DNA of 64,000 nt from Anastrepha obliqua (lineage: Eukaryota > Arthropoda > Insecta > Diptera > Tephritidae). Shown here piece after piece: positions 1-11,169 of this stretch (positions are counted from its first letter, which is position 1; the number at the start of each line of letters is the position of its first letter). Under the pieces are notes generated by a model. That model saw only the letters and a program-made list of their open reading frames with translations, was not told the DNA's origin and ran no database searches. Where the stretch lies: the NCBI RefSeq assembly GCF_027943255.1, contig NC_072893.1, forward strand, positions 1,984,001 through 2,048,000, read 5' to 3'. Made by a program: the position numbers and the translations under genes.

Positions 1-220
1 CCTCATCGAGTGACTGTTTGGTGCGGTTTATGGTCCGGCGGTGTCATTGGAACTTACTTTTTCGAAAATGAAGCTGGAGCAACAGTTATAGTGAATGGAT
101 TGCGCAATCGAGAGATGATGTACGATTTTTTATGACCGGAATTGGACGGCGCTACGTACCACACAAGCAACGAAACCATTGACTGAATATCAAAATAACA
201 CCTCTTATTGGAAGACCCTT
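1..220 (+). pseudogene. Mariner-like transposase relic, internally deleted, with 3' terminal repeat
   Basis: Frame 1 from base 1 reads a mariner-like (Tc1/mariner, DDE_3) transposase segment containing VTVWCGLWSGGVIG, then YFFENEAG. This matches the part of the protein between the first and second catalytic aspartates. A TGA stop interrupts it at 139-141. A deletion has fused the LDG of PELDG to ATYHT, removing the block that normally carries the second catalytic Asp. A second deletion then joins the frame to the 3' end. Bases 185-220 resemble the 3' end of the MLE at 21,900-22,284, and the edge CCCTT is followed by TA at 221-222, as expected for this superfamily. The element enters from outside the window and cannot be functional. 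Confidence 0.85.
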
Positions 221-222
221 TA

Positions 223-867
223 GTAGTGCCAAATGCCTAACCCTGATAGTGAATTGGACTTGAATGCAAGGATAGTATCGTGAACATTGCATAATGATTG
301 GCAATATGCAAAGAAATCCGCTCGGTGGATTCCGCGAACTTCGAATGAGAGTAAAAAAGGAGGTATAATAAGTTTTACTTAATACATTTAAAAAACAAAT
401 CGAAAACGGAGAATCTAGGAACTCTAATAACATATATCGTAACTGGTGACGAAGCTGGGCTGGGCTTTTTAAGTATGACCCAAAAACCAAAGAGCAGTCC
501 ATGGTATCATATACCTGACGGGAGTAAATTCTCCTATGAAGGCCAGGCGGCAAAAGCTAAAGTGCAACAAACTGATGGCCTCGGTTTACTTCACCAGAGT
601 AAAAATTGTGACTGCTATTTCGCTACATTCTTTTCTAACAGAAAACTGCTTCCCAAAAGTGTTAAAAAATTCACTTGAAAATAGGAAAAACGAGGAACTG
701 CGCCGCCACTTCTTACGAGGTGGGTTCAAAAATGCGGCGAATTTTCAAATTTCGGGTCTCGATGATAAATTCACGGCTTAGCAATATACCCTGTTTAGTT
801 TATTTGTAAGAGGCATAAATAAGGCAAGTGTTTTGCGTGTTCGGCGATTTTCTGCTATCGAAAAAAA
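223..867. other. No recognisable gene
   Basis: This stretch between two mariner relics holds short open frames without recognisable motifs. The part after about 690 probably includes the 5' untranslated region of the next mariner relic, but I could not define its terminal repeat. Confidence 0.5.
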
Positions 868-1386
868 ATGGATCAAAGAAGTTGCTTCAAATTTTGTATA
901 AAAAATGGAATTAAGTGCTCAGAAACACTTGAAATGTTGGCAGTGGCATCAGATGAGAGTATTCTGGGTCAAAAAAATGTTTATAAGTGTTTCAAGCTTT
1001 TTACAGAAAGTCTGGAAGATGTGAATGAAGACGCTCGCTCTGGGCGCCCCAACACATTAACAACCGATGAAAATATTGAGAAAGTGAAGAAAATTGTAAT
1101 GGAGAATCGTTGAACCACAATTAGAGAAGTTGCTGAGGATGTTGGCATATTGGTTGGCTCATGCCATGTAATCTTTTTGAAAATTTTGGGCATGAAACGG
1201 GTGGCAACGAAGTTCGATCCAAAGTTGCTGAGTTTTTACAAAAAACAACGTCGCATGAGCATCGCTCAGGAGTTGTTGAATGACGTCAACGATAATCCAG
1301 ATTTGCTTAAAAGGGTCATCACAGGTGAAGAATCATGGATATATGGCTACGACATCGAAATCAAAACCCAATCGTCCCAATGGTGA
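868..1386 (+). pseudogene. Mariner-like transposase N-terminal half, broken
   Basis: The frame from the ATG at 868 encodes the N-terminal DNA-binding half of a mariner transposase: a FKFCIKNG helix-turn-helix start, the ARSGRP linker motif typical of the family, then KQRR and VITGEESWIYGYD. One TGA at 1111-1113 interrupts the frame, probably from CGA. The first catalytic residue, normally Asp in ITGDE, reads Glu here (ITGEES). Family resemblance ends at the TGA at 1384-1386, and the C-terminal half with the second and third catalytic residues is missing. This is a dead 5' fragment about half the normal length of around 345 residues. Confidence 0.85.
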
Positions 1387-2945
1387 AGTCAAATTGTCTT
1401 ATTTATGATCCTCTCACACAAACTAAACAGGCTATATTGCTATTTTTGAGCACTCCTCGTACTCTCTTTTTTTTCAGCAAAATATGCGTACACCCATATC
1501 CATAAAAATGCGAAATAACGTTTCTTAAATATTCCAAGTCGCCAGCGATTAAATGAATGATTTGCATTTTAATTAAAAGTCAATCAAAAGTAAAAATTTC
1601 AGCCACAAAATCAACTAGGCTACATATTTAAATAAAATTCGGGAGAAATAGAAAAACCTATAAAAGAATGTGGCGAAGAATGCTGCAGTCTATCCATAAT
1701 GGCCTCTGCGATATGTATGGACATGTGTATATTTCCAAAGGAAAGGAGAATGGCGCAAATTAAAAATAAATCCAAGTTTGTGACGTTAATTACCATAAAC
1801 CGCTCCTAACAAATCTCATTTGCTGTCAATAAAAAAATGGATGCGAGTCCCAGCTTTCGACCAAGGCAATGAAAGGATGCGTGAACTCACGAGCGTAAGC
1901 CAAAATGTAGAAAAAACGATGTCTTTGTCAAGTTTGCGGCGCTTCTTGGCTGGCAAGAGGTGGCACTCTAAATAAAATTTCAGCTATGATGGGGCCGCCT
2001 TTTTTGTTTATTGTTTTCTTATAACGTTGTTGTTGCTGTGGCTGCTGCTGCTGGCACTGCTGCCTTGGCAACAAAATCTTTGGTGACAAATTCAAACAGC
2101 CGCACCGGATAACAACAAACACAATCAACAACAAATAGACAATAAAACAGGATAAAAACAATACAACTCATCAGCAACAGCAGCAGCGGCAAAGCACTTG
2201 GCAAAAAGGGAAAAAGACGCCAAAGAAGAAAAGTTAAAAAAGCAGTGAAAACTCAATTAAACTTTTGTAATTACAGTTAAAACGGAAGAAGATATTTATC
2301 CAGGATAATTGCATTGAAAACGCACGACACGCCGCCACCGCGAACACCCGACGCCAACCAGGGGCCTGCGACGCCTGCGACAAGCTCAGCAGTTGCCACA
2401 ACAGATAAATGGCCCGAGGGGCGGACGCAAGCGGCAAGCACAAGAATGGGAAGCTGTAAAAACTTGAAAAGAACTGCAGCCTCACCTTGCCTACAATACA
2501 TATGCAGCCGTATGCTTGTAGAACTACTTGTACAACAAAACTGGCGCTTAAGCAGCGACAAAACTAAGAAAATTGACAAGTCGGAGCAACAAGTTGAACA
2601 GGACTTTGCGAAAACTGTAAAACATAAAAAGGTGTAGAATTGATAAGAACAAAAGAGAATAAAACAGAATAGAAGATATAAAATAATGCCTAGTTTCTCG
2701 AAACTGCTCATTGAATGCAGCTTAGCAAATTATCTCTAAAGTTCTAAAAAAGTTCACATAGACTCTCGTAAAGCTAGAGGAAATACAAAAGCAATCTGGA
2801 TATCAGCTTTCAAAACCCAAATAAGAAATACTTAATATTTTTAACATATGGATCACACAAAAGGTTATATCAAGGGCTTGAAAAATTATTAAATCAAGTC
2901 AAAGTGAAAATATTTTCCACTGAGCAGCCACACAACTGGCATTAC
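1387..2945. other. Non-coding, AT-rich with CAG/CAA-type repeats
   Basis: No gene recognised. Bases 2030-2200 hold GTTGTTGCTG- and CAGCAGCAG-type simple runs common in fly introns. An open frame at 2314-2637 shows no domain and is probably chance. Confidence 0.5.
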
Positions 2946-3300
2946 CTCTAGGTAGGTAGGTAAGATGGCAAGAGTCCCCAGGTACACTACAAGTAGCACT
3001 TATGTGCCGTTTTGATACCATAATGTGGACCACTACCTGTTAAAGGATTTAGGGAAGAGTCCAGTGCTGTTGATGTAGCGGAGGAGAGAAAGGGGATCTA
3101 GGCTGGAGAATTTCATCAAGTCATCCCCAAAGGGCACGCTAAGGAATCTCAACCGCCTAGCTGCCAGAGCCGGACATTTGCAAAGTAAGAGTTTCACAGT
3201 CTCTTTCTCTGCAGGATCCCCACAGCTTCTGCAATAGGTGTTGTACAGAATTCCAAGCTTCTCCGCATGAGTGCCGTCTTCCTCTATTAATCCGACATAT
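2946..3300 (-). mobile_element. LOA-like non-LTR retrotransposon 3' end (family B, copy 1)
   Basis: On the minus strand this reads, without a stop, the C-terminal tail of an RNase H-bearing non-LTR retrotransposon. It contains GTHAEKLGI, a zinc-knuckle-like YCRSCGDPAEKETV ... CKCPALAARR, and the end motif LLRYINSTG. A short 3' untranslated region follows and terminates in a (CCTA)n-type tail (TAGG repeats at 2949-2962 on the plus strand). The same 3' end recurs at 46.1-46.5 kb and 30.5 kb, so this is a dispersed family. Everything 5' of the tail is absent, consistent with 5' truncation. Clade assignment to LOA is from motif style only. Confidence 0.85.
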
Positions 3301-3350
3301 AAATTCAGGGTACAAAATCAGTTTATCTGGTTAGACTTAACTGTCTACAG

Positions 3351-3745
3351 GCTGTCATACGAGAATTGAATTTTTCAAGGACACCCTCACACATTATTGC
3401 ATTGAGTTCAGCAATCTCGATCCGAATGTTGTGCTTCAGCTCTCTAACTTTTGTCGGCTTATTCACGTAGACTTTACTTCTCAAAAATCGCAGCTAAAAG
3501 TAATATAGTGGAGTTAGATCGCAAAATATGGGTGGCCCACTTATGTCACCTTTGCGTGAAATTAATCGACCGGCTTAGATCGCAATAATGTGGCTCTATA
3601 CTCTTGGAAATAAAGTTCGTATACGTCTATGCCTTCAAGCTCAGGTCACAAAAAATCGTCAATAAGTTGTCCATAACGATGTCCATTGACAGCAACAGCT
3701 CAGTTATTCGAACAGGTCAAAAACCACATCAAACAGTTCATTTTT
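3351..3745 (-). pseudogene. Mariner-like transposase relic (C-terminal half)
   Basis: The minus strand gives AVAVNGHRYGQLIDDFL, then PELEGIDVYELYFQEYRAT, then CDLTPLYYF and SKVYVNKPTKVRELKHNIR across frameshifts. These match the central and C-terminal catalytic region of the WPPRSCD-type mariner-like transposases elsewhere in this window. The second catalytic Asp (QQDG) reads EYR here, so the active site is lost. It lies beside, and is oriented the same way as, the retrotransposon 3' end at 2.9-3.3 kb. No terminal repeats were identified. Confidence 0.75.
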
Positions 3746-3769
3746 GTAGATGAAATGATTTTTCTAAAA

Positions 3770-4439
3770 TCAATGTTTTCCATCCCCACAATATCTGCCA
3801 ACCCTTTTTCTATCCTCAACAGAACCAGATTCTTGAATTCTTTTCCTAAATCTTTGAATTGATGAACAGATGATTATTTCCATCCAAAAATTAACGAATT
3901 ATTTACTACTGACATCTAGGCGTTGCTTTTGAGAGATCTTTCATATACTTTTTATCCGATCTTCCAATTTAGCGAATGCGCTATTTAGATGGCCTTCGGA
4001 AACACTGAATAGGACAATAGTTACAGCAGTCATACAATTACAGACTTCTACGAGAAACTGGAGCTATTCTAAGTCAAAAATGGGCACGTTAGTCTGCATG
4101 TGCCATGTAACGCAGCAACAAATTCAATTCTACCAACTGGGATTTTAACTCAGTACTTAAATTTGCTAAAATGCCATTTGAAGTGGACGTAAAAATTATT
4201 AAACAACGTTTATTTTAGTGCAAAAGTTTTGTTCGCACTAACAACTTTGCGCTTTTTTCATCGTTTTTAATTACGTTGGTCAATATTGTGACCAATCGGC
4301 GACGATTCGGTCCACAGCAATACCACAAGCAATTACTATGGGCAATGACCCATCAGCACACGATGATAATTCTACAATCTCTTCATGTTAGTGATAATAT
4401 AAATCGAGTATACCTGTGATTGTCATGTTTACACATAAT
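3770..4439. other. No recognisable gene
   Basis: AT-rich sequence with no open frame or repeat that I recognise. Confidence 0.5.
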
Positions 4440-5300
4440 TTTAGCATTCCTGCAAGTGGGCAGCCTCTCCGACCTTGTCCTGAAATTTCTGATCATGCTT
4501 TCGCCTAGTTCATTGTTAATATTCGAATTGACTTTGGTATTTCGTTGACAAAGTACGAGAATAGAGAGACCCTATTTTTCACTATATTGTCTATTATCTC
4601 GTTCCCTTCAATGGCGTTGTAGCCTGGAAATCAATAGGAATGTAGCTTCCAAATCGCTGCCAACCTCTCTACTGCCTTCCTGATCTGAAGAACGATCTTG
4701 GACGATGTAATTGCTTTAATAGTTGCCTGACTATCTATGTAAAGTGAACTTTGGAGATGGTCCAAGTAGTACCATAAACTAGGACTGCTGCCTTTCCAAC
4801 TGTGAAAACCTCAGCCGGGAATACACTTCATGAATACAGTGATCTGGAAGCTTATACGACTTCTTAGGACTAACCCTGCACCGTACATCCCTGCGTCTAC
4901 TCCACTAGTCATTTTAGAACCGCGCGTGAAAGAGTTAAGAGTATTGCGTTTGGAGCTAAAACCCTTCCGCCATCCTACTTTTTCGATAGTAATCGTGAAC
5001 CCTTTTTCTCTCTAAACACAGGAGCCATATGGACTATTAACAATATTCCTCCGTTTTACTGAGCTAAGTCCATAGATCCTGTATGAAAGTTCGTTTAGAG
5101 CTTTAGTCTTCTTGCAGGTTTTGCTGCAAAGATTTCTGCGAAAAAATCAATTTATCATAATGTATATAGATTTCTAGTCACTGTCCACCACACCAAAGTA
5201 CTACAGAGTAGTCTTGATCTGACCACTGCTGTGTAGAACCAATGCATCAGAGAGGGGGATATACTCCAGATGGCTCCCAGCATCCTTTTGCATGCGTAGA
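4440..5300 (-). pseudogene. Non-LTR retrotransposon relic: RT thumb and RNase H
   Basis: From right to left on the minus strand I read DLYACKRMLGAIWSISPSLM followed by a VVRSRLL-like segment, which is the thumb or connector region after the reverse transcriptase of Jockey-superfamily elements. A degraded RNase H segment follows: SKMTSGVDAGMYGAGLV, AEVFTVGKAAVLV and a WFPGYNAIEGNEI-like stretch. Many stops and frameshifts are present. The family differs from the 3' ends at 2.9 kb and 46 kb. The 5' part with the reverse transcriptase active site is missing, so the copy is inactive. Confidence 0.7.
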
Positions 5301-6348
5301 GGTCGTTATTGGTCTTCTGTTAAGTTGGGTATATTAAGAAACATACGTCTAATTTTTGGAGAAGTGATTTTGTATATAAATTTGAGCGATTTTAACCTAT
5401 TTCTACGTATCCCATTTTATAAATCCCCTGCCACTGACGCTTTACATGTGGAATCGCATTGGTAGATACGACAGGTCGGTCAAAAGTTAACGGGTCGCTC
5501 GATACTGCTTCTTTCAACGGTCGATTCAATTATTCCCAGTTGGCAAATAATGAATGACGTGTTCGAACAACTCCGGTTTTCCTACTGTTGCAGTAGGTTG
5601 TCTTTAGGTTCGAACCAAATCAAAAATACGATGGACTAGAATACTGTTACTAAGACCCATTTATGAAAAAAAGTATTTCGGAGTTTTCATTTTTACACTC
5701 TAAATGGTTTATATGAACAAAAGAACAACACCTACCCGCTATTTGTAAGCAGATTTCAACCAAATGAGCGTGGCTTAACTTTTCATCTTTACGCGGCATC
5801 CAATCGCTTATTGCAACCTGTGCAGCATAACAAAACTTGGGTAGGTGAAAAATTGCACGAACTTTGCTCTTATCACTTTCATGTCTTTCATATCTTGTGC
5901 TCTTTCCCCTACCTTTCACTTTGCGATTTTTTTCTGTTTTTTAAAACATAAAATTGTCACGTAACGTTAGTTTTTATTGTGGCACACATGAATTTATTCA
6001 AAACAATTTTAATTAAATTGCGAAGTGAAGCGGACTAGCATAGTCCTGCAAAGCAAAGTGCATCAACATAATTCGTGGCCAACTCTTAACAAACCAACAA
6101 ACCAACTACTGCGGCAATTGTTATTTTCGGTGTAAGTTTAACCCGCGGCGAACGTTCGCCGTTATGCTGCAAAAACTACATTTACCTATTGAAAAGCCAA
6201 CGGAGGTTTAGTGAGCAGAATTCAGTATTCGTGCATTTTGCTGGAGTGGTAGAAAATTTTAAATTTCATATTTAACAAATGTATATAAAATTTGAAAACA
6301 ATAATTCTGTGAAATAAAATCGCTTCAAATGCTCAGACATTACTTCAT
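5301..6348. other. No recognisable gene
   Basis: No coding signal that I trust. An open minus-strand frame at 5650-5919 has no recognisable motif. Confidence 0.45.
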
Positions 6349-6482
6349 ATCAGCCGTGTACCTTCTCTTCTTCTTAATTGGCGCGATAACCGCTTACGCG
6401 ATTTTGGCCGAGTTTAACAAAGCGCGCCAGTCGTTTCTTTCTCATGCTAACCGGCGCCAATTGGACACATCAGCCGTGTACC
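6349..6482 (-). mobile_element. 5'-truncated non-LTR insertion (106 bp) with 14-bp target duplication
   Basis: Bases 6349-6362 and 6469-6482 are the identical 14-mer ATCAGCCGTGTACC, a target-site duplication. The 106 bp between them match bases 63,383-63,490 almost exactly, where they are the C-terminal end and 3' end of a reverse-transcriptase element on the minus strand. The left edge is TTCTCTTCTTC, so the 3' tail on the minus strand is GAA-rich. This is a clean extreme 5' truncation by target-primed reverse transcription. The hydrophobic plus-strand reading frame across it is antisense and not a gene. Confidence 0.92.
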
Positions 6483-7794
6483 AGTTCGAGCATTTTCCGC
6501 CGCTTAAGGGTTAATTTCATTATTCTACTTAGCTTTGACGGTGCTGTGCTTTAACTTTTATGTACTTCACTTTGTGTTTTAATTTATGTAGCACAATAAC
6601 TATTCCAACTTTATTTAGCAGAAAGCGAGGCCGAGAGCCAAACGAGTGTCCAACTATTCTAAATTGCTATTTAAGGCATTAATTGCATTTTTAGTTTTTT
6701 TTTTATTTTTAGTTTTATATTTTTTGTTGTTTTGTTGTTACATTGTAATCACCCACATCAAAAACACATAACTATCAACGTTCAACAGATAATGGAAAGA
6801 TGAAATGAATGGAAAAGTTTAACAATGAGTGTTACTCATACGTCCCGTCGGACGTCTCTCACGGTATGTGAATAATTCATTTAAATCGAAATATAATAGC
6901 AACGAAAGTAGTCAGCAGCATTACTCGGTGATTTCATTGGATTTTCATGGTAATTTCTCATTTAAATGGCAGGTGTCCCAAACTGTGAGAAGCAGTCGAA
7001 GCTTCGTAGATCGTACAACGAACGTTTACCCGGTGTTGTAAGCCTAGTGAACTCCGCACTATGTCTAGTGCTTCATGAAAATTAAGACCCCGAAACAGCA
7101 ACACTGTAAAATAAGAGACTAGTTTTTTATCGTTGGAAGTATGCGGTTTTAAGAATGGCTGTTCAATCTTAGCAAGGCCAGTTTTCCAAATAAAATTTCC
7201 CACATAAAAACGTTTCTTTTTACACACTATTTCCAAAAAACAGGAAAAGAACAGAGCAAAAGACTACAAAGTTGGCCTGGCTAGGCGCTGCCTACCCAGA
7301 ACAAAAATTGTTGCAGAAACTCTATGGGTGATATAAATTTATGTTCCCATTTATGTTTTCGTATGGTTGTGTCTTCGGTACAAAAATGAGCAGCCAAAAG
7401 TCGTAAATATTGAGTTTTGCTTGACTTTGGCTGAATGGCTTCAATTAACGACCCCAACTTAGGGTAAAGATTTTTTATCCCCTGGCAGAGTTCATGTTTG
7501 GCATATGCGATTGAAAGCGTATCTTAATCATATGAAAAGCAAATGAAATGCTCGCCGACTGAATTCAAAATTCCATCCAAACAATAAAAGTCGGCCAAAC
7601 CGTTCATTGCAATACATGAAAAATTAATTGAGTTACATATTAATTTTTAACCTTTTCGACATTTTGTATACTTCTTTAGCAATGAAGATCTAGACTGGGT
7701 CTTCTTTCACCTCACATATTCAAATTTAGCATTTCTGCGGCCTTATTCGAGAGATTTCTCAGATTTGTATAAGAACTAGAAAACCGATTTTTTT
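6483..7794. other. No recognisable gene
   Basis: AT-rich non-coding sequence. Short open frames occur on both strands without motifs. Confidence 0.5.
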
Positions 7795-7799
7795 AATGT

Positions 7800-7880
7800 T
7801 TTAGTCCGATTAAGATTGAAATATGCCTCGTTAATCTGGAATGCTGTTTATTCCACTCATTCTCGTGGAATCGAAATTTT
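7800..7880 (+). pseudogene. Short reverse-transcriptase tail fragment
   Basis: The plus strand reads LVRLRLKYASLIWNAVYSTH followed by SRGIE. This resembles the segment after the reverse transcriptase catalytic core in jockey/CR1-type retrotransposons (LEYAS-W-P-Y...IE). Only about 27 codons are recognisable and the flanks are not. Medium-low confidence because of its length. Confidence 0.5.
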
Positions 7881-8089
7881 GTTCGCTGTGCCCTTCAGCC
7901 ACCCTTCTCTCCCATCTTATGGCCAGTGCATTAGATACAAACATACTGTGAAATATCCACCGACAGACGACTGCAGAGTCATTATCGTAAATTCATTATT
8001 ACAAATATTTTATAATAATCATTTTTAGTGTCAAATCAACAGAAAATAAAGAGTCTACCTATCTCTGCATACTGGGAAATGTTTAATGT

Positions 8090-9860
8090 TTATCCGTTGA
8101 TTGCCACGAGCTTCTTGAGCTTTTTCTTTATGTGCACGTGATTGGTTATAAATTCGCTGAAAGCTTCTCTATCTCTTGCCACATTCCAACACTCTCTGAT
8201 ATTACCGATTCCCGTCCAGTGCCTAATATTTCGCAGCCATGATATCTGTTTCCTGCCAATGCCACGTCTTCGTTCTAGGATAAGATGTAGTAATTTGCAC
8301 TTTTCGTTTCGTAGAATATACCCTAGATAAGCCGTCTCGCTTCGTTTTACCGTCACAAGAAGCTGGCTACTTTCGTTCAATTAGCGAAGAACTTCTCTAT
8401 TAGAAACGTAGAATTTGTGGCTTGTCTGTACATCCACATTTCAAAGGATTCTAGGCTGTTCATATCTACTATTTTAAACGTCCATTGCAAACAGGAGTAC
8501 TGACAAGACCCAACATTTAACGGATCGAATTTTTAACTGCATGTTCATGTCATGGCATTTTTTACAGTTGCAAAATGATGACCTTGCTATTTCTATTCTT
8601 GTTTTAATTTCCTCCTTGCATGCATTAGCTCTCATTAATCCAACATCCAACGTATCTGACTTTGGAAACTTTTTCTATAGCTTCACCCTGGATTGATAAA
8701 GTTGAAGTATTTTTCTACATATAGCCACGAATTTAGTTTTGGTGGCATTACTCTTAAGGCCGTATTTATTGCTGTATTTGCCAATTTCATGTAATAGGCT
8801 TTGTAGGTCTTCTATATTGTCTGCAAGAAGTGTCGTGTCATCAACATATCTGGGGTTATTAAGTATCACCATTCACTTTTATGGCTTCGTGTGCGGTTTA
8901 AAATGGTTCTTGAAAAACCGCTTCTGAGTCAATATTAAAAGAAGGAGTAACAAAATGTGTCCTTGCCTAACGCCTTTTACTATTTCGATTTCATTTGTAT
9001 TTTCACTGCTTACTCTAACTTTTGTGATTTAGTTCCAGTAGAGATTTTTGTAATCTTTTTCATTTATGTCTAGTGACTGCAGTATATTAAATAGCTTGCC
9101 GTGTTGTTCAGTGTCGATGGCCTTTTCATAATCATTTAGTATGAGAAAATGTCCTTGTACACGTCTTTCCACGCAAGCGAGAGCCTTGCATGTACCCAAT
9201 CCGTTTTCAAAACCAAATGAGCAGTATCCCATGACAATCTCCCATTTAGCATATATGCGGTTATGAATAAGTTTTAGGAAGATTTTAAAGGAATCGTTCA
9301 ATAAGCTCATCAGCCTATAATCTTCACATCTCTTAGTTTGAAGTTTCCTTGGCAATTTTAGCCAATCTCGTGGAAATTGCCCGGTATTGTAGATATAATT
9401 AAAAACTTGCAAAAGTCGGTCGCCGTAGCTGAATGGTGTGGTGCGTGACTACCATTCGGGAACGCATAGGTTGCAATCTCCGTGCATGAAATACCAAAAT
9501 GATAAAAGGTTTTTTTTAATAGCGCCCCTCGGAAGGGAATGGCGAACCTCCGAGTGTATTTGTGTAGGTCCCTCCACTTGTGGAACAACAACCTGACTTA
9601 CGCCACAAATAGAAGGAAGAGCTCGGCCAAACAGCTACAGAAGTGTGAAGTTAAGTGCTGGTATTTTGTCTGTCCCGGTGGCTTTATTGTCTTTTGAGCG
9701 CTTGATAGCATCTTTCACTTCATCTGTTGTTATTGGTAAGCCAGAGATATCATTATTGCGTGATGAATTGTGAAATGTTCTGTGGTCATAGATTGAGTTA
9801 TGTGCATATTCTTCCCATATCTGCATTTTCCGCTTATTTTTATGGGATTTCATTTTTATA
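8090..9860 (-). pseudogene. Decayed non-LTR reverse transcriptase, interrupted by a SINE
   Basis: Read on the minus strand from the right, this begins with ITTDEVKDAIKRSKDNKATG and TDKIPA, the start of an endonuclease/reverse-transcriptase type RT domain. Next come FNYIYNTGQFPRDWL, a motif A region YEKAIDTEQHGKLF, and motif C as RYVDDTTLLADNI (YVDD intact). The C-terminal GRKQISWLRNIRHWTG ends the protein at 8090. Several frameshifts separate these blocks and stops are present. Bases 9417-9637 are a SINE inserted between the TDKIPA block and the VFNYIYNTG block. The clade is uncertain (L2/CR1/RTE-like); the element is dead. Confidence 0.85.
9417..9637 (+). mobile_element. tRNA-derived SINE, internally deleted
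   Basis: The head has RNA polymerase III-type internal promoter boxes: box A TAGCTGAATGG (9426-9436) and box B GGTTGCAATCT (9469-9479). The body shares CGCCCCTCGG, CCTCCGAGTGTATTT, GTAGGTCCCTCC and GAGCTCGGCCAAACA with the longer copy at 55,042-55,362. The central block containing GCTCCTCATAAAAAA is missing here. The flanks CAAAAGT (9410-9416) and CAGAAGT (9638-9644) look like a 7-bp target duplication with one mismatch. It sits inside the decayed reverse transcriptase at 8.1-9.9 kb, so it inserted later. Confidence 0.88.
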
Positions 9861-11169
9861 GTTGGTCAGAAGTGATGTAATTTTTCTTCGAGACACGCCA
9901 CATGGATATTATAGTTTCTTGTGGATGTTGAAGTGAACATGTAATTCTCGGATTTTTTTTTCTACCAGAGCATTGTAATTCCAACCTTTCTCATATATTG
10001 AACTTGCAAAAAATAATTATTTTCCTTATATTTTCAACTAACTACCATCTCTAGAAAAATCGTTGTACCAAATTTAGTAAAACCTCCTTTGCAAATACTT
10101 CAGCTTTCAAGAATTAGAAATAAATTTTAGTAAACAAAAAATAAAAACTCAACATTCAAAGAGATGATAATGCACTGTCTAAGCTCTGTCGACTGCTACT
10201 TTGAATTATTTTGAATAAATTAAATCTGCGCTTCGAAGTGCATTTAATAGCTTTTTTAAATTTGATTCATTCCTTAATATTCCTATGCAAAAAAAGTCAG
10301 CCACCGAAGTCAGCTAATATTTTGTCTGAGAAGGGGCTTATTCCGGAGATATTACTTACCTAATATAATTATAGCCATTTAAATTGAATTCACATAAAAT
10401 TTTAGGAATTTTGCTATGGATTTCATTTTACTAAGTAATACATATGTATGTGTGTACGTAATATATTATTTCATATCAGACACAAAAGCAACGGCACAAC
10501 CTAAAAGAAATTTTCCGCTTTGGTGAAGTGGAAGTTCAAATAAAATCAAATTCAATTTATTCAATAGAAGTTTAATAAAAACATACGATTTTCACAGAAT
10601 CCTTATGCTATTAAAAGATTGATGTTAATGTTAAAAAATACAAACCCTCAAACTCCCAAAAGTTTTGTGGCGCTACAGATTTATGTGCATTAGAGTGGGT
10701 TGACATCTAAGAGGGCGAAAATTCAATGCAAGCATGCGAAAGACAAACTCCTAGAAAAATATTCCAGCGCTCAGTTTACCTTGAATATGTATGTATGAAC
10801 TAAAGAAAGCCACAACTGGAGGACCACAACTACATTAAAGTCAAAAATGTGTGTAGTGCATCCAGATGACCTATAAATTAAGGGCTTTTCTTCAACAGCA
10901 TATGCCTCTATAAGAATCTTTTTGTTGGCGGAAATTCAGTAAGAGACTTGGTTGTGACTGAAATCTATGGCATGCAGAAATTAAAACATCGCTTTAATAC
11001 GTGTAAGCCTAGCCCTTTAGCTCGCGTGCGAAAACGACTTTCGTACTGTCACATGTACGTATGTACATATGTACGCAAGCGAGTGAAATATGTAGGTATA
11101 GGTAATCTAATACTTCTCTCTTCAAAACTTTAACGGCAAACAGCAAAATATCGACGACATAGTTCTCGA
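9861..11169. other. No recognisable gene
   Basis: AT-rich sequence with a few ATGT/TACG-type short repeats around 10,440 and 11,050. No coding motif seen. Confidence 0.5.

Noticed and set aside
2314..2637. 107-codon plus frame rich in Pro/Thr/Ala
   Set aside because: No motif; overlaps a longer chance frame on the other strand.
6329..6514. Hydrophobic open frame (LFFLIGAITAYAILAEF) seen again at 63,379-63,519, suggesting a small membrane protein family
   Set aside because: It is the antisense of a reverse-transcriptase C-terminal end. The 6.3 kb copy is a retrotransposon fragment bounded by a target duplication.
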